Positions 21,171-32,479 are shown, numbered from the stretch's first letter. The stretch is DNA of 64,000 nucleotides from Lithobates sylvaticus (GCA_028564925.1 CM053033.1:114176252-114240251); one strand, 5' to 3'. Numbers and translations are program-made. Notes: generated from the sequence alone by a model not told the origin.

Positions 21171-21606
21171 GCGGCACAGTTGTGTAGTGGGTAGCACTCT
21201 TGCCTTGCAGTAAAAAGGATTGCTGGTTCAAATCCCAATCACGACACTACTACTGGAGTTTGCATGTTCTCTCTGTGCCTGCGTGAGTTTCCTCTGAGTA
21301 CTCCGGTTTCCTCCCACACTCCAAAGACATGCTGGTAGGTTAATTGGCTTCTGCCCAAAAGTGGCCCTAGTATATGAATGTGAGTTGGGGACCTTGAATT
21401 GTGGGCTCCTTGAAGGTAGGGACTGATGATGTGAGTGTTCGATGTACGTGTGGAGCGCTGTGTAAATTGACGGCGCTATATGGGTACCTTAAATAATGAT
21501 ATAATAGATGAGCATCTTAATGAGACACAATGTACAGGGATAGGGACAATTGTAGACACACACTCAGGTTGGACTGGTGTCTTTATTCAACCTTACTAAC
21601 TATGTA
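21171..21606 (+). mobile_element. tRNA-headed SINE, copy 1
   Basis: The head has Pol III promoter-like boxes: A-box-like TGTAGTGGGTAGCA at about 21182 and B-box-like GGTTCAAATCC at about 21225. The body GCATGTTCTCTCTGTGCCTG, CTCCGGTTTCCTCCCACACT and GGTAGGTTAATTGGCTTCT follows. From recollection this body belongs to a vertebrate V-SINE-type or similar tRNA SINE. The tail at about 21520-21606 (AGGGACAATTGTAGACAC, CAGGTTGGACTGG, TTCAACCTTACTAACTATGT) is shared with copy 2 at 62645-62990 and, in part, with the LINE-like fragment at 22440-22715. Confidence 0.75.
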
Positions 21607-21734
21607 GGCAGGTCCAGTCTGTTTTCTCCACTGCAGGCGTCGCTCATCTGCAGCGACAGCGCAGAGGGAGAGGACATCAAGAGGAACGGTGTATGTGGTT
21701 CAGCAGTGCAGGTTTTGTAGGGGTTAAAACAGTT

Positions 21735-22400
21735 GGCGAGGAGGCATAACACCTCATCTCTGACATTAGGGGGCTGGGGGAAGAGGATTTTTTTGCTGGA
21801 AGGGAGATTTGTGCTTGGAAAGGAAATTTGAGGGATAGAGGATTTGTGCTAGGAGGTTTTTTTTTTCTTGGGGATGATTGGGGGGTATTTATGCTAGGCG
21901 GGGAAATTTGGGGGACAGAGAATTTGTGCTGGTAGTTGGTATTCAGAGTGGGGGGAGAGGATTTGTGCTTGGAGGGAAACATGAGGAGTGGGGAGGGGGG
22001 ATTTGGGGAGAGAGGGAGAGAGAGAGAATTTAAACTGTGGGGTAGGGGGGCATATTTGTAATGGAGGAAGGGGGGATCTATGCTTAGGGGGTAAGCATGC
22101 AGATTAGTGCTTGATTTCTCTTGACTTGGGGGTGTGGTGGGGGAAGAGGATTTTTTTTTTGCTGGAAGGGGGGATTTGGGAGGCTTGTGCTAGAAGAGGT
22201 GATATGGTAAAGGGGGGAATGAATTTGTGCTAGGAGAAGTAATATATATATTTTTTTGGGTGGGGGTAATTAGTGCTAGTAGGGATGATTGGGGGGTATT
22301 TATGCTAGGAGGGGATTTTTTTCGGGGGGGGGGGGGGATTTGTGCTAAGAGGGGGGATGGGGAGGAGGATTTGTGCTTGGAGAGCATACTGGTGACCCCA
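21735..22400. repeat. G-rich minisatellite, first block
   Basis: Degenerate tandem units around GGATTTGTGCTAGGAGGGG with GGGGGAGA spacers, strongly purine-rich on the + strand. It resumes at 22716-22905 after the LINE-like fragment. Longer-range duplication is visible: CTTAGGGGGTAAGCATGCAG then ATTAGTGCTTGATTT near 22083, and the same with one change near 22840. Confidence 0.75.
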
Positions 22401-22439
22401 CAATAAGGATAAAATTTTTCCTCCGGAAGGGAGTTTAAA

Positions 22440-22715
22440 AAGACCCAAGGCCACTCATTAAAATTAGAAGAAGAGAGGTTTAACCTTAAACTACGTAGAG
22501 GGTTCTTTACTGTAAGAGCGGCAAGGATGTGGAATTGCCTTCCACAGGTGGGGGTCTCAGTGGGGGGGCATCGATAGTTTCAAAAAACTATTGGATAAGC
22601 ACCTGAACGACCACAACATACAGGGATATACAATGCAATACTGACATATAATCACACACGTAGGTTGGACTTGATGGACTTGTGTCTTTTTTCAACCTCG
22701 CCAACTATGTAACTA
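22440..22715 (+). mobile_element. LINE 3'-end-like fragment
   Basis: The + strand reads residues like RRGFFTVRAARMWNCLPQ near 22495-22550. This recalls the C-terminal end of L2/CR1/Rex-type LINE reverse transcriptases (FFxxRxxxxWNxLP). The tail GGTTGGACTTGATGGACTTG, TTTTTTCAACC, ACTATGTAACTATGA follows and is the type of 3' tail such LINEs carry. The frame is broken. It interrupts the G-rich minisatellite. The exact clade is uncertain. Confidence 0.5.
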
Positions 22716-22905
22716 TGAGAGGGAATTTGAGGGGTAGAGGATTTGTGCTAGGAGGATTTTTTTCTTGGGGGGGGGGGGGACTTGAGCTTGTAGGGAGGAT
22801 GGGGGGAGGGGGTTTGTAATAGGAGGAGGGGGGATTTATGCTTAGGGGGTAAACATGCAGATTAGTGCTTGATTTATTTAAAAAAAATTGGGGGGGGGGG
22901 GGGTG
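22716..22905. repeat. G-rich minisatellite, second block
   Basis: Continues the array of 21735-22400, with units such as GAGGATTTGTGCTAGGAGG and a G-run at 22769-22781. 22906-23572 then shows no element I recognise apart from a poly-A run near 23118. Confidence 0.75.
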
Positions 22906-23572
22906 TATTTTTGCTGACACATAATGCTCATATGGGGGGTATTTTGGTATGTTTGCCTTGGGCTCTAGATGACCTTGTCCTGGCACTGATCACTGGATCA
23001 AGGGCGAGGGGACGTATCAGACCAAGTGGGCTGCACTCAGCAAAGGGGCCACATTCTTTAAAGGACAACTTGTACCACTGTGGACACTAATAGAACTGCT
23101 CAGCAAGGCATATTTATAAAAAAAAAAAAAAAAAACCCAGTCCAATCATTTGCCCTCCTGGATCTGAGCGCATTAACCTGCTGGCATCATGTCAGTTATA
23201 ATGTGACTCTGCAGCAGGTAAGAGAGGATAAACGAGGATGTATGCAAATAAGGATTTAAGGTTATAATCCTCATTTGAAGTGTGTTGGTGACTGAGCCGA
23301 TTCAGCCCTGCAGGTCTCCGCAGGAATCAATGACTAATCACTGTTAAAATGGCAAATGTTTCAAAGCGACCGCTGCTGAAGAATGTAACGGCCGGACAAG
23401 TATAGAGAACATTATGAAATGTTAGTCCAGTCTGAAAATAAAAGCAATGCCGTATCACAAAATTAAAAAGTTTGTTGTTGGATGGGATTTTTAAAAGGCC
23501 TTGAAAATGTTACATCATATAAAGCTCAACAATGTTTTTTGAATCATATTTAAAAGGACCATATTCATCAGT

Positions 23573-24545
23573 TTAACCACTTCACATCCGGAAGATTAAC
23601 CCCTCTTCGTGACCAGGTAATTTTTTGAGACTGCGTTACTTTAATTGACAATTGCACGGCCGTGCAATGCTGTATCTGAATAAAATGTATTGCATTTTTT
23701 TCCCCACAAATAGAGCTTTCTTTTGGTGGTATTTGATCACCTCTGCGGTTTTTATTTTTTGCGCTATAAACAAAAAAAGAGCGTAAATTTTAAAAAAAAT
23801 TATAAAAATTATTTTTTCTTTCTGCTATAAAATATATCCAATAAAAAAATAAAAAAAAATCGAATTTCTTCACAAATTTAGGCCAGTATGTATTCTGCTA
23901 AATATTTTTGGTAAAAAAAAAAATCCCAATAATCGTATTTTTATTGGTTTGAGCAAAAGTTATAGCGTCTACAACTATAGGATATTTTTTCTTATTTTTA
24001 TTTATTTCTTTTTTACTAGTAATGGCGGTGATCAGTGACTTATAACGGGACTGTGATATTGAGGTGGATTTGGACACTAACTGACACTTTTTACACCTTT
24101 TGGGGACCAGTGGCACTAATACAGTGATCAGTGCTAAAAATATGCACTGTACTAATGACAGGCTGGGAAGGGATAAACATCACGGGGGATCAAAGGGTTA
24201 ACTGTGTGCCTAACCAGTGTTTTGCTACAGTGTGGGAGGTGCTTTTACTAATGGAAGACTTGGATCCTTGTCCCTGCTTTGCAGAGACACAGGATCCATG
24301 CCCTTCCTCCTGTCAGAACAGCGATCTGCCTTGTTCTGTGATCTGCGGATGATCAGCGGGTGCCAGTGGACATCAAGTCTGCCGTACCCGCTGAGTGTAA
24401 TCACAGCGGCAACGAGCTGCTGGCAGCACACATTCACTCCCGCTACCTGGGAATGCAGGATCACCCATATATATATACGTGATCCAGCGCACAGCTGCTG
24501 CCCTGTAGCAGTAAAACTGCTGTAGGGCGGTTAGCAAGTGGTTAA
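23573..24545. mobile_element. TTAACCACTT MITE, probably piggyBac-derived
   Basis: TTAA at 23573-23576 and 24542-24545, with ends TTAACCACTTCACATCCGGA and GTTAGCAAGTGGTTAA. The interior has the blocks ACAAATAGAGCTTTCTTTTG and GGTGGTATTTGATCACCTCTG. Nearly the same blocks occur reversed at 36500-36555 inside the large element that carries a piggyBac transposase end. The second half contains GATC- and GCTG-rich sequence. Non-coding, 973 bp. TTAA duplication and shared blocks together suggest mobilisation by that piggyBac family. Confidence 0.8.
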
Positions 24546-24652
24546 AAACAATGAGCCAGATGACGTGTACACACAAATCACCATGAACGATCACATAAGA
24601 GCAATTATAGATGCCTCAATATTGCAAATAAGCCCCAGTGAGTTTTGATTCT

Positions 24653-25077
24653 TTAAAACGGAGTTCCACCCAAAAAAGGAACTTCCACTTTAAGTACAGT
24701 AAAGGTGACCCCCTGACACGCCACATTTGGCATGTCATTTTTTTTGGGGGGGGGGGGGGCGGATTCCCATTTTTTTAGGGGCATCCAGCTCCCACTTCCT
24801 CCCGGGCTCCGCGGAGCTGGAAAGGAAGTTCATCTCTCCCCCCTCCCTCTCTGCAATCATCTGGGACACATCACAGGTCTTAGAAAATTGCCAGGCCAAT
24901 CACAGCGTGCAGCGCGGCTCACAGATGGGCGCCCACAGTCACAATGCCGGGGAGAGGAGCACGGCTTCGTACGCCCGCATCGCTGGATCGTTGGACAGAT
25001 GAGTGTCCGGTTATTAAAAGTCAGCAACTGCGCTTTTTGTAGCTGCTGACTTTTCTATGGGTGGAACTCCGCTTTAA
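24653..25077. mobile_element. TTAA MITE (CGGAGTTCCACCC ends)
   Basis: TTAA at 24653-24656 and 25074-25077. Ends TTAAAACGGAGTTCCACCC and GGGTGGAACTCCGCTTTAA form an inverted pair. 425 bp, with a G-run near 24748-24760 and a GC-rich middle. Non-coding. 25078-25751 beyond it holds nothing I can name. Confidence 0.85.
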
Positions 25078-25751
25078 ACAAAAGTCTTCATCAGGGGGAC
25101 ATAGCACGGTGGTAACATTTCCACAGCATCAACAGCAACACGAGTTAGTATGTTCACAAGTACAGGTCTCAGAACGTAGAATCGAGAGAATTCTAGGGGT
25201 GTCAGTAAAGCTTTCCCAACTTGATATCACAAAGGCCCGGATCAAAAATAGATACAAAATATTCAATAGGAAGAGCCTCCATACCACAGAACCATGCTAT
25301 CCAAGGTGTAACCCAGCACCCAAAAGTTGTATAGTAGTATGGATCCCAAATGTACATAAAGCAGGTAAGAATGAAGGAGATCATCCAGATCCCTTCCCCA
25401 AAGATGCCATTAGTCCTCAGGGCTGCTGTTGGGAATCACAGGGCCCTGTACAGTCAACCTGACAGAACCCCCCCCCATTTTTTTATTTGCAGACACATGC
25501 ACAACATAACTCTCAAACATTTCTGCTACATGCAAATAATAAAAGTGTTTTGCAGTAATAAATAAAGCTCTTTGTGTGACTGAGGTCCTGGGACTCATTC
25601 ACATGTGTGCTGTGGCCTGTGTTTTTTAATGTGATTAGAGCCTATATTACACTATGAAGATGTACCGCCATAAACAGACAGTATGCCGCTCACCCACACC
25701 AGCACATCTGTCAAATCGGGACTTGCAGGTATATTTGTACATCCGCTGCAT

Positions 25752-26244
25752 CAGTGGCAGCTGGTGGTATATTTTGGGGGGTAAACAGTGCACCCACAGC
25801 CAAATCATGCCCCCCCCCCGGTCAGTTGGATGGACGGTTACCAGCCCCGGGACTTAACCCATCTATGGTGCGGGCAGCGCTTCCCTCCTGACGACGGCTT
25901 CCCCTGCGTCTCCTCAGCATCACTGCGGATTCTGCCGTGCGTCGTCTCCCTCCTCCTCCTAGGCCAATTGGAACGCTTCTCCTTTCAGTCAATCGGGAAA
26001 CGGGTCTCACGACCCACTTTCTGATTGGCCAGGAGGGGAATGTGAAAAAAAAGCGAAAATTCATTGCTCTGCGCCCCAAGCCCGCTCTTTTTTTGAAGCC
26101 AGTTAGAGCCTTTGGCTCTAATCAAGTGCTTAAAAAAAAACCCTGATTGGAATCCATGCATCTGGCACCCTGCATGTAAATTAGGGGGACGGGCGCATTG
26201 ATGGGGGGCGGGGCCCGTGTGCCCTGCATTACGGGCCGCCACTG
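25752..26244. mobile_element. hAT MITE with perfect 8-bp target duplication
   Basis: Flanked by CGCTGCAT on both sides (25744-25751 and 26245-26252). The left end is CAGTGGCAGCTGGTG and the right end, reversed, CAGTGGCGGCCCGTAATGCA, so the outer seven bases match. 493 bp, GC-richer than its surroundings, non-coding. The perfect duplication implies a fairly recent insertion. Confidence 0.9.
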
Positions 26245-26299
26245 CGCTGCATGCAAATAGAGAAGGCAGCTCCAGCTGCACAAACGAACCATTCATTTA

Positions 26300-28188
26300 C
26301 AGTGCCTTGCAAAAGTATTCACCCCCTTGGCATTTTTCGTGTTTTGTTGCCTCACAACCTGGAATTAACATGGATTGTTTGAGGATTTGCATCATTTAAT
26401 TTACAGAACATGCCCACAACTTTGAAGATTTTTTTTTTTTTTGTGAAGCAAACAACAAATAGGACAAAATAACAACAGAAAAAGTCAATGTGCATAATTA
26501 TTCACCCCCCTAAAGTCCATACTTTGTAGAGCCACCTTTTCTGGCTATCACAGCTTCATGTCACTTTGGATAAGTCTCGATGAGCTTGCCACATCTTACC
26601 ACTGGGATTTTTGCCTATTCCTCCTTGAAAAACTGCTCCAGCTCCTTCAAGTTGTATGGTTTGCGCTTATGAACAGCAATCTTTAAGTCTTACCACAGAT
26701 TTTCTATTGGATTGAGGTCGGGGCTTTGACTAGGCCATTCCAACACATTTACATGTTTCCCCTTAAACCACTCAAGTGTTGCTTTAGCAGTGTGTTTGGG
26801 GTCATTGTCCTTCTAGAAGGTGAACCTCCGTCCTAGCCTCAAATCACACACAGAGTGGTACAGGTTTTGCTTTCCCTCAATTCTGACCAGTTTCCCAGTC
26901 CCGACTGCTGAAAAACATCCCCACAGCATGATGCTACCACCACCATGTGGGGATGGTGTTCTTTGGGTGATGTGATGTGTTGAGTTTGCGCCAGACATAG
27001 CATTTTCTTTGGCCAAAAAGTTAAATTTTAGTCTCATCAGACCAGAGCACCTTCCTCCGTACATTTTGGGAGTCTCCCACATGCCTTTTCGCAAACTCAA
27101 AACGTGCCATTTTGTTTTTTGCTGAAAGTAATGGCTTTCTTCTGGCCACTCTGCCATAAAGCCCAACTCTATGGAGCGTACAGCTTATTGTCATCCTATG
27201 TACAGATACTCCAGTCTCTGCTGTGGAACTCTGCAGGTTTGCTGTTGTGCCATGTTCTTTCCATTTGGTTATGATAGATATGGATCATCATAGATTTGGA
27301 TATTTTTTTATAACCTAACTCTGCCTTGTACTTCTCAACAACATTGTCCCTTACTTGTTTGGAGAGTAACTTGGTCTTCATGGCAGTGTTTGGTTAGTGG
27401 TGCCTCTTGCTTAGGTGTTGCAGCCTCTGGGGCCTTTCAAAAAGGTGTGTATATGTAATGACAGATCACGTGACACTTATGCCCTGTACACATGATAGGA
27501 TTTTCCAAAAACAAAATCCATGGGATTTTTTCCTGACGGATGTTGGCTCAAACTTGCATACACACGGTCACACAAAGTTGGTCGGAAATTCCGAATGTCA
27601 AGAACGTGGTGACATACAGCACATACGACGAGCTGAGAAAAATGAAGTTCAATAGCCAGTGCTGCTCTTCTGCTTGATTCCGAGCATGCGTGGCACTTTG
27701 TGCGTCGGAATTGTGTACATGTGAACGGATTTTGTTGTCGGAAAATTTGAGAACCAGATCTCAAATTTTATGTGACGGAAAGTCCTATGGAAAATGTGTG
27801 ATGGAGCCTACACACGGTCGGAATTTCTGACAACAAGGTCCTATCACACATTTTCCATCGGAAAATCCTATTGTGTGTACGGGGCATTAGGTTGCACACA
27901 GGTGGACATAATTTCACTAGTTATGTGACATCTGAAGGTAATTGGTTGCACCAGAGCTTTTTATGGTCTTCATAACAAAGGGGGTGAGTACATACACACA
28001 TGCCAATTATAATTTTTTTTGTTTCTGAAAAATAGTTTTATGTATATATTTTTCAAATTTTACTTCACCAACTTAGACTATTGTGTTTTGATCATCACAT
28101 ATAATTCAGATTAAAACTAAAGGCTGTAATGTAACAAAATAAGTAAAAAGTCATGGGGGGGGGGGGTGAATACTCTTTCAAGGCACTG
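26300..28188 (-). mobile_element. Tc1-like element, family B, full length with degraded transposase
   Basis: TA duplications at 26298-26299 and 28189-28190; inverted ends CAGTGCCTTGCAAAAGTATT and AATACTCTTTCAAGGCACTG. Without the nested MITE it is about 1.48 kb, the normal Tc1 size. The transposase lies on the - strand. The N-terminal helix-turn-helix part starts MKTKLLSKQVRDNVVEKY (27196-27381). A middle part reads [38 protein letters not shown] and KLVRIEGK (26813-27166). Frameshifts and stops separate the parts, so it is inactive. The pieces at 1-7201 and 30293-30540 belong to the same family. Confidence 0.92.
27480..27886. mobile_element. TTA-flanked MITE (TGCCC(C/T)GTACACA ends) nested in Tc1
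   Basis: TTA at 27477-27479 and 27887-27889. Left end TGCCCTGTACACATGATAGG; right end, reversed, TGCCCCGTACACACAATAGG. Removing it restores GTGACACTTAGGTTGCACAC, the expected Tc1 sequence. A TTA duplication suits a PIF/Harbinger-type transposase. A second copy is at 43617-44040. The related family at 61044-61486 shares the CGTACACA terminus and the internal TTCCGAGCATGCGTG motif. Confidence 0.88.
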
Positions 28189-29275
28189 TACACTGTATGG
28201 GCCAGGGAACCCATGTGAAAGAGCCCTTAAGTTGTTTATTATGTATTTTTTTTTTGTTTGTTACAATTTTTTATTTGTTTGCAATTTTTTTTCATAATGT
28301 TTTCTTCTTTTTCTTTGGGCCCTTAGTTAAAATATTAGGGGTCTAAACAGACCTCTAAGGTCTCACTGTTGAGATAGAGAAAGGGACTTAGGACACAGAT
28401 CTCTTTCTCTGCAGCCTCAGCTGCACTACAGATGAATGAAAAAAAAGCGCTCTATACAGAGGCTCCTGTTCATTCACAGACTGAAGCATAGTAAACTGTG
28501 TTGATAAGGGGGTACCACCAGGCATCATCGATTCAGCAGGGGGGTCCCATACATGAGGCCCAGTGGTACCCCCTTATCAGCGGCCCTGTTAGCCCTAATA
28601 AAGTTTTTCAAAAAATCACATCAAATAATGCGTTTGGGTAAGATCCTCAAAATGCTCGCCATTGGAGAATATTAATAAGGCCTGGATATCAATTTTAAAG
28701 AAAGGAAAATTGACACGCAGAGCCAAGGGCAGCAAATAGAACTTGATTGGGCTAAAGTACTGGTGATCGTAGACATCAAATATGTTTCATAAACTCTTCT
28801 AATGGCCATTCAGCAGCAAAAAAGTTGGGACGAATTGGAGAATCGATCATTTGCTGCTTCATAACATCTTAGAATGGTACTCTTTGATTATATTTTTCTA
28901 TGTGACCCTACACAGCCCCCCCCCCCCCCTCCCCCTCGCATGAACTAACTCTAGATCAGGAAAATAAAACCAGCTCACTAATACAGATATCAGTCAGGAT
29001 AACGTTTTCATCTGCACTGTACAAAATAAAACAACTGTATGAAACTTTGTTCACCAGTTTTTTTTTTTTTTGTCAAAATCAATAAATTGTATCCCTATTC
29101 AGGCACAATACAGTATATATCTGAGTCTGGTAAGGATTAAATTGCACAAGGGGTTTACCATTCATCTGTCAACAACTAGAAGCCCCTGTGTATAGCCTGT
29201 TGCTGATAAAACAATTAGCTACAGCCAGTTACCAAGTCTAAAATTGGATCTAGACACAAGATTATCATACAATTA
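28189..29275. other. Unassigned DNA with a hAT-like hairpin at 28502-28590
   Basis: Mostly unique-looking, with poly-T and C-runs (28918-28929). A hairpin at 28502-28590 pairs GATAAGGGGGTACCACCAGG with GGCCCAGTGGTACCCCCTTA(TC) and is followed by AGCGGCCCTG. Reversed, that reads CAGGGCCGCTGATAAGG, resembling the end of the hAT element at 49931-50650. It may be one end of an old hAT copy. Confidence 0.4.
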
Positions 29276-29576
29276 CACTCACAACCACTTTATTAGGTAC
29301 ACCTGTTCAGTTGCTTGGTAACACAAATTGCTAATCAGCCAATCACATGGCAGCAACGCAATGCATTTAGGCAACTAGATAAGGCGAAGAATACTTGCTG
29401 AAGTTCAAACCGAGCATCAGAAAGGGGATTGAAGTGACTTTGAACATGGCATGGTTGTTGGTGCCAGACGGGCTAGTCTGAGAATTTTAAAAACTGCTTC
29501 ATCTACTGGGATTTTCACGCACAACCTTCCCTAGGGTTTACAGAGAATGGTCTGAAAAAGAGAAAATATCCAGTGA

Positions 29577-30292
29577 AGGCGACAGCGACAGAAGACCGGG
29601 CCAACACTAGTAAAAGAGCTGCAAGAAAAAAACGGAGGCCCGGCAAGAAGAACAGAAGAGTGGGACAAGACCCCCAAAGTCGGAAAAAGCCCCCCAGACG
29701 GTGGCGGCGACGAAGGAGAAAGCCGGGCTCCTCCGCTAGTAAAAGAGCTAGCAGAAGATAGCGGATGAGTCCGTCGAGAAGACCCCCAAGACGGAAGAAG
29801 ACCCCCGAAGCTGTGTAATAAAGTATTTTAAAAACTTGTGTTGTGTTTTTTATTTACACTTTTTTCACCAGGTGAATGGGTAGGGGTACTTCGTACCCCA
29901 TACTCATTCACATAGGGTGGGGGGCCGGAATCTGGGGGCCCCCTTATTAAGGGGGGCTCTCGGATTCCGATAAGCCCCCCGCCAACCAACGGCCAGGGTT
30001 GTCGGGAAGAGGCCCTTGTCCTCATCAACATGGGGACAAGGTGCTTTGGGGTGGGGGGGCCCTTTCCCCAAGGCACCCCCCCATGTTGAGGGCACACGGC
30101 CTGGTACGGCTCTGGGGGGGGGGGGCGCTCGCTCATCCCCACCCCCTTTCCTGACCGGTCGGGCTGCATGCTCGGATAAGGGTCTGATATGGATCTGGGG
30201 GGGACCCCCACGCCGTTTTTTCGGCGTAGGGATTCCCCTTTAAAAATCCATACCAGGTGACGGGGCTAGCAAGGTGTTAATCTCGCCGATCG
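29577..30292. repeat. Unclassified GC-rich interspersed repeat
   Basis: Begins with a purine-rich stretch that reads as Arg/Lys-rich on the + strand (KKRRPGKKNRR, then RRWRRRRRK, 29573-29761) and ends GTGTAATAAAGTATTTTAAA. G/C-rich blocks follow: GGTGAATGGGTAGGGGTACT, GGGGGCCCCCTTATTAAGGG, AACGGCCAGGGTTGTCGGGA, CCCCATGTTGAGGGCA and CGTTTTTTCGGCGTAGGG. From recollection this is a common ranid repeat, but I cannot assign a class. Short palindromes are frequent. The basic open frame is probably an artefact of the GAAGAC repeats. Confidence 0.5.
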
Positions 30293-30540
30293 CTGTAATT
30301 GCTGTGAAAGGTGGTTCTACAAAGTATTGACTCAGGGGGGCTAAATACAAATGCACTCCCCACTTTTCAGATATTTATTTGTAAAAAAAATTGAAAACCA
30401 TTTATCATTTTCCTTCCACTTCACAATTATGTGCCACTTTGTGTTGTTCTATCACATAAAATCCAAATAAAATTAATTTACTTTTGTGGTTGTAACATGA
30501 CAAAATATGAGAAAGAAGTACAAATACTTTTTCAAGGTAC
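30293..30540 (+). mobile_element. Tc1-like family B 3' end inside family A copy
   Basis: TGTAATTGCTGTGAAAGGTG and CTACAAAGTATTGACTCAGG through to TTTTTCAAGGTACTGTA, the 3' untranslated part and terminus of family B. It abuts TCAACAGTTCAGGCTGG of the family A host at a TA, as expected of a Tc1 insertion. The matching 5' end is absent; the GC-rich repeat sits where it should be. Confidence 0.8.
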
Positions 30541-31005
30541 TGTATCAACAGTTCAGGCTGGTGGTATAATGGTGTGGGGAATATTTTCTTGGCACACTTT
30601 GGGCCCCTTAGTACCAGATGAGCATCATTTAAATACCACGGCCTACCTGAGTATTTTTTCTTACCATATCCATCCCTTTATGACTACAGTGTACCCTCAG
30701 ATCGTCTCATCACTGGTTTCTTGAACACGACAATGAGATCACTGTACTCCGATGGCCTCCACATTCACCAGATCTCAATCCAATAGCGCATCTTTGGGAT
30801 GTGGTGGAACAGGAGATTTGCATCATGGGTGTGCAGTGGACAAATCTGCAGCAACTATGTGATGTTATGTCAATATGAATCCAAATATCTGAGGAATGTT
30901 TCCAACACCTTGTTGAATCTATGCCATGAAGAATTAAGGCAGTTCTGAAGGCAAAAGGGGATCCAGCCCGGTACTAGGTGTACCTAATAAAGTGGCGGAT
31001 GAGTG

Positions 31006-32479
31006 TATATTGACAGTGTTATTAAGATACAAAAGTAGAGAGTAGAGAAGATCAATAACCTTTCAAGGAAAAAATGCTGCTTTCTCTAGTGCTGCTCACA
31101 TAACCAAAATTGCCTTCTGCCGAAGGGGAGATTCAGCCATTCTAAATTTTAGTTCTTACTTCTGAAGGAAATTGTCCAAAGGCGATAAGGAACATTGAAG
31201 AGACACACTTGAGTGAGTGAGTGCTGCTTCAATAGTGAAGGTTTCTGTTAGTAAGACAAGTGCTGTTGATGGATGACTAGTGGGGGACCTGTATGTCAGG
31301 ATTGTCCACCAGCCTCCACTGCCCACTTCTCATCAAATGAAAGCTGTTCTCAGACTGAACTTTGAAAAGGGTAAGAAACCAATGTAAGTGAATGGAATCC
31401 ATCAAATGATTATAAAGGTTGCTTATTTTTGGATATATGTGAATAACTTGAGGCTTTGCACTTGATTTGATTTCCACTTTAAGCCAAACTCACGAGGCCA
31501 AAAATGGGTGCTTGGCAGGAGTTGAAAATGCCGCCAAAGTGCTGGGCTGGAAACCATATAAAGTTGTCACCATGCTGACCCAAACATATGCTATTCCTTT
31601 AAGTGGTTTTCATTGGCACAGGATGTTCTCCTGTGTTCACCACCTCTACGAGCGTACCCTTATACAGCACGCAGTAAGTCTATTCTAAAAGGCCTTGTTG
31701 ATTCAGTCTGCTGGCACACAAAGGACCGTAGCCTGAACCTGTCATCAAACACCTGAATAAGCAGAACAAACCCAATAGTAGCCCAGACATGTCATATTAC
31801 AGCACGGCGTACAACAAAAGACCCTGGAAGACAGTATGAGAGGTGAGTTGTTAGCATCAAAGACATAAAGAATTTCTGATATGGCAGAAAGAGACATGTC
31901 AGAATCCCAGAGATGAGAGGGCCTCTTTGTTCCTGCCCTTGACATCAAATAGACAGGAGATAGAGGCAGAATGTAATTATGTGCATTATAAGCATACTGT
32001 TCCCATATGAACGAGTTTAAAGGGCCGCTAAAGCAAAAGAATAAATCTTCACGTATAATAGAAGTTATAATAACATTTAAAGAGAAACGCAGGTCTAGCT
32101 GGAAGAGATGTTGAAATCACTAAATGTACCAAATAACACATTTTATCTTCTTTCACTCACAACCAGCAGACCATATATGTTTGTGATGACCCTCTCCATA
32201 AATTGTGATTCATAGCAAAGCTTGAATGAATAAAGGAAGTCCCTACAGCATTATGGAACTAGGAATTTTTCAGGGTTCAGAACTGCCCATCTATGACTTG
32301 TTGGGGAAGAGAAGTGCCCAACCACAGACTTTTTTCTTCCTTATTTATCTTGGTCATAAAGGAATAGATCTAATCATTCTATGAAACAGTCATTTCATTC
32401 TGATCGCTTCCAGCAGTGATGGATCAATTTTCACTACCAACTGGATCACTTTGGGGGAATTGTCATTTGTCATTTGTAC
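31006..32479. other. Unassigned DNA
   Basis: Nearly 1.5 kb with no recognisable exon, terminal repeat or array. Likely intron or intergenic host DNA. Confidence 0.45.

Larger units (their letters stand above)
29276..31005 (+). mobile_element. Tc1-like element, family A, copy 2, with composite insertion
   Basis: TA-flanked at 29274-29275 and 31006-31007. Ends CACTCACAACCACTTTATTA and AATAAAGTGGCGGATGAGTG. The left piece (29276-29576) covers the helix-turn-helix region up to AAAATATCCAGTGA. The right piece (about 30541-31005) covers the catalytic turn (GGIMVWGIFSWHTLGPL) through the C-terminus. Between them lie an unrelated repeat and a Tc1 family B end. The copy has frame breaks besides the insertion and is inactive. 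Confidence 0.85.

Noticed and set aside
21171-21260. Possible tRNA gene
   Set aside because: A- and B-box-like sequences are present but the cloverleaf is not intact, and the same head recurs at 62645 with a SINE body, so it is a SINE.
29573-29761. Arg/Lys-rich 62-codon frame resembling a protamine or nuclear-localisation peptide
   Set aside because: Produced by GAAGAC/CGGAAG-type repeats in an interspersed repeat; no start context or conservation evidence.
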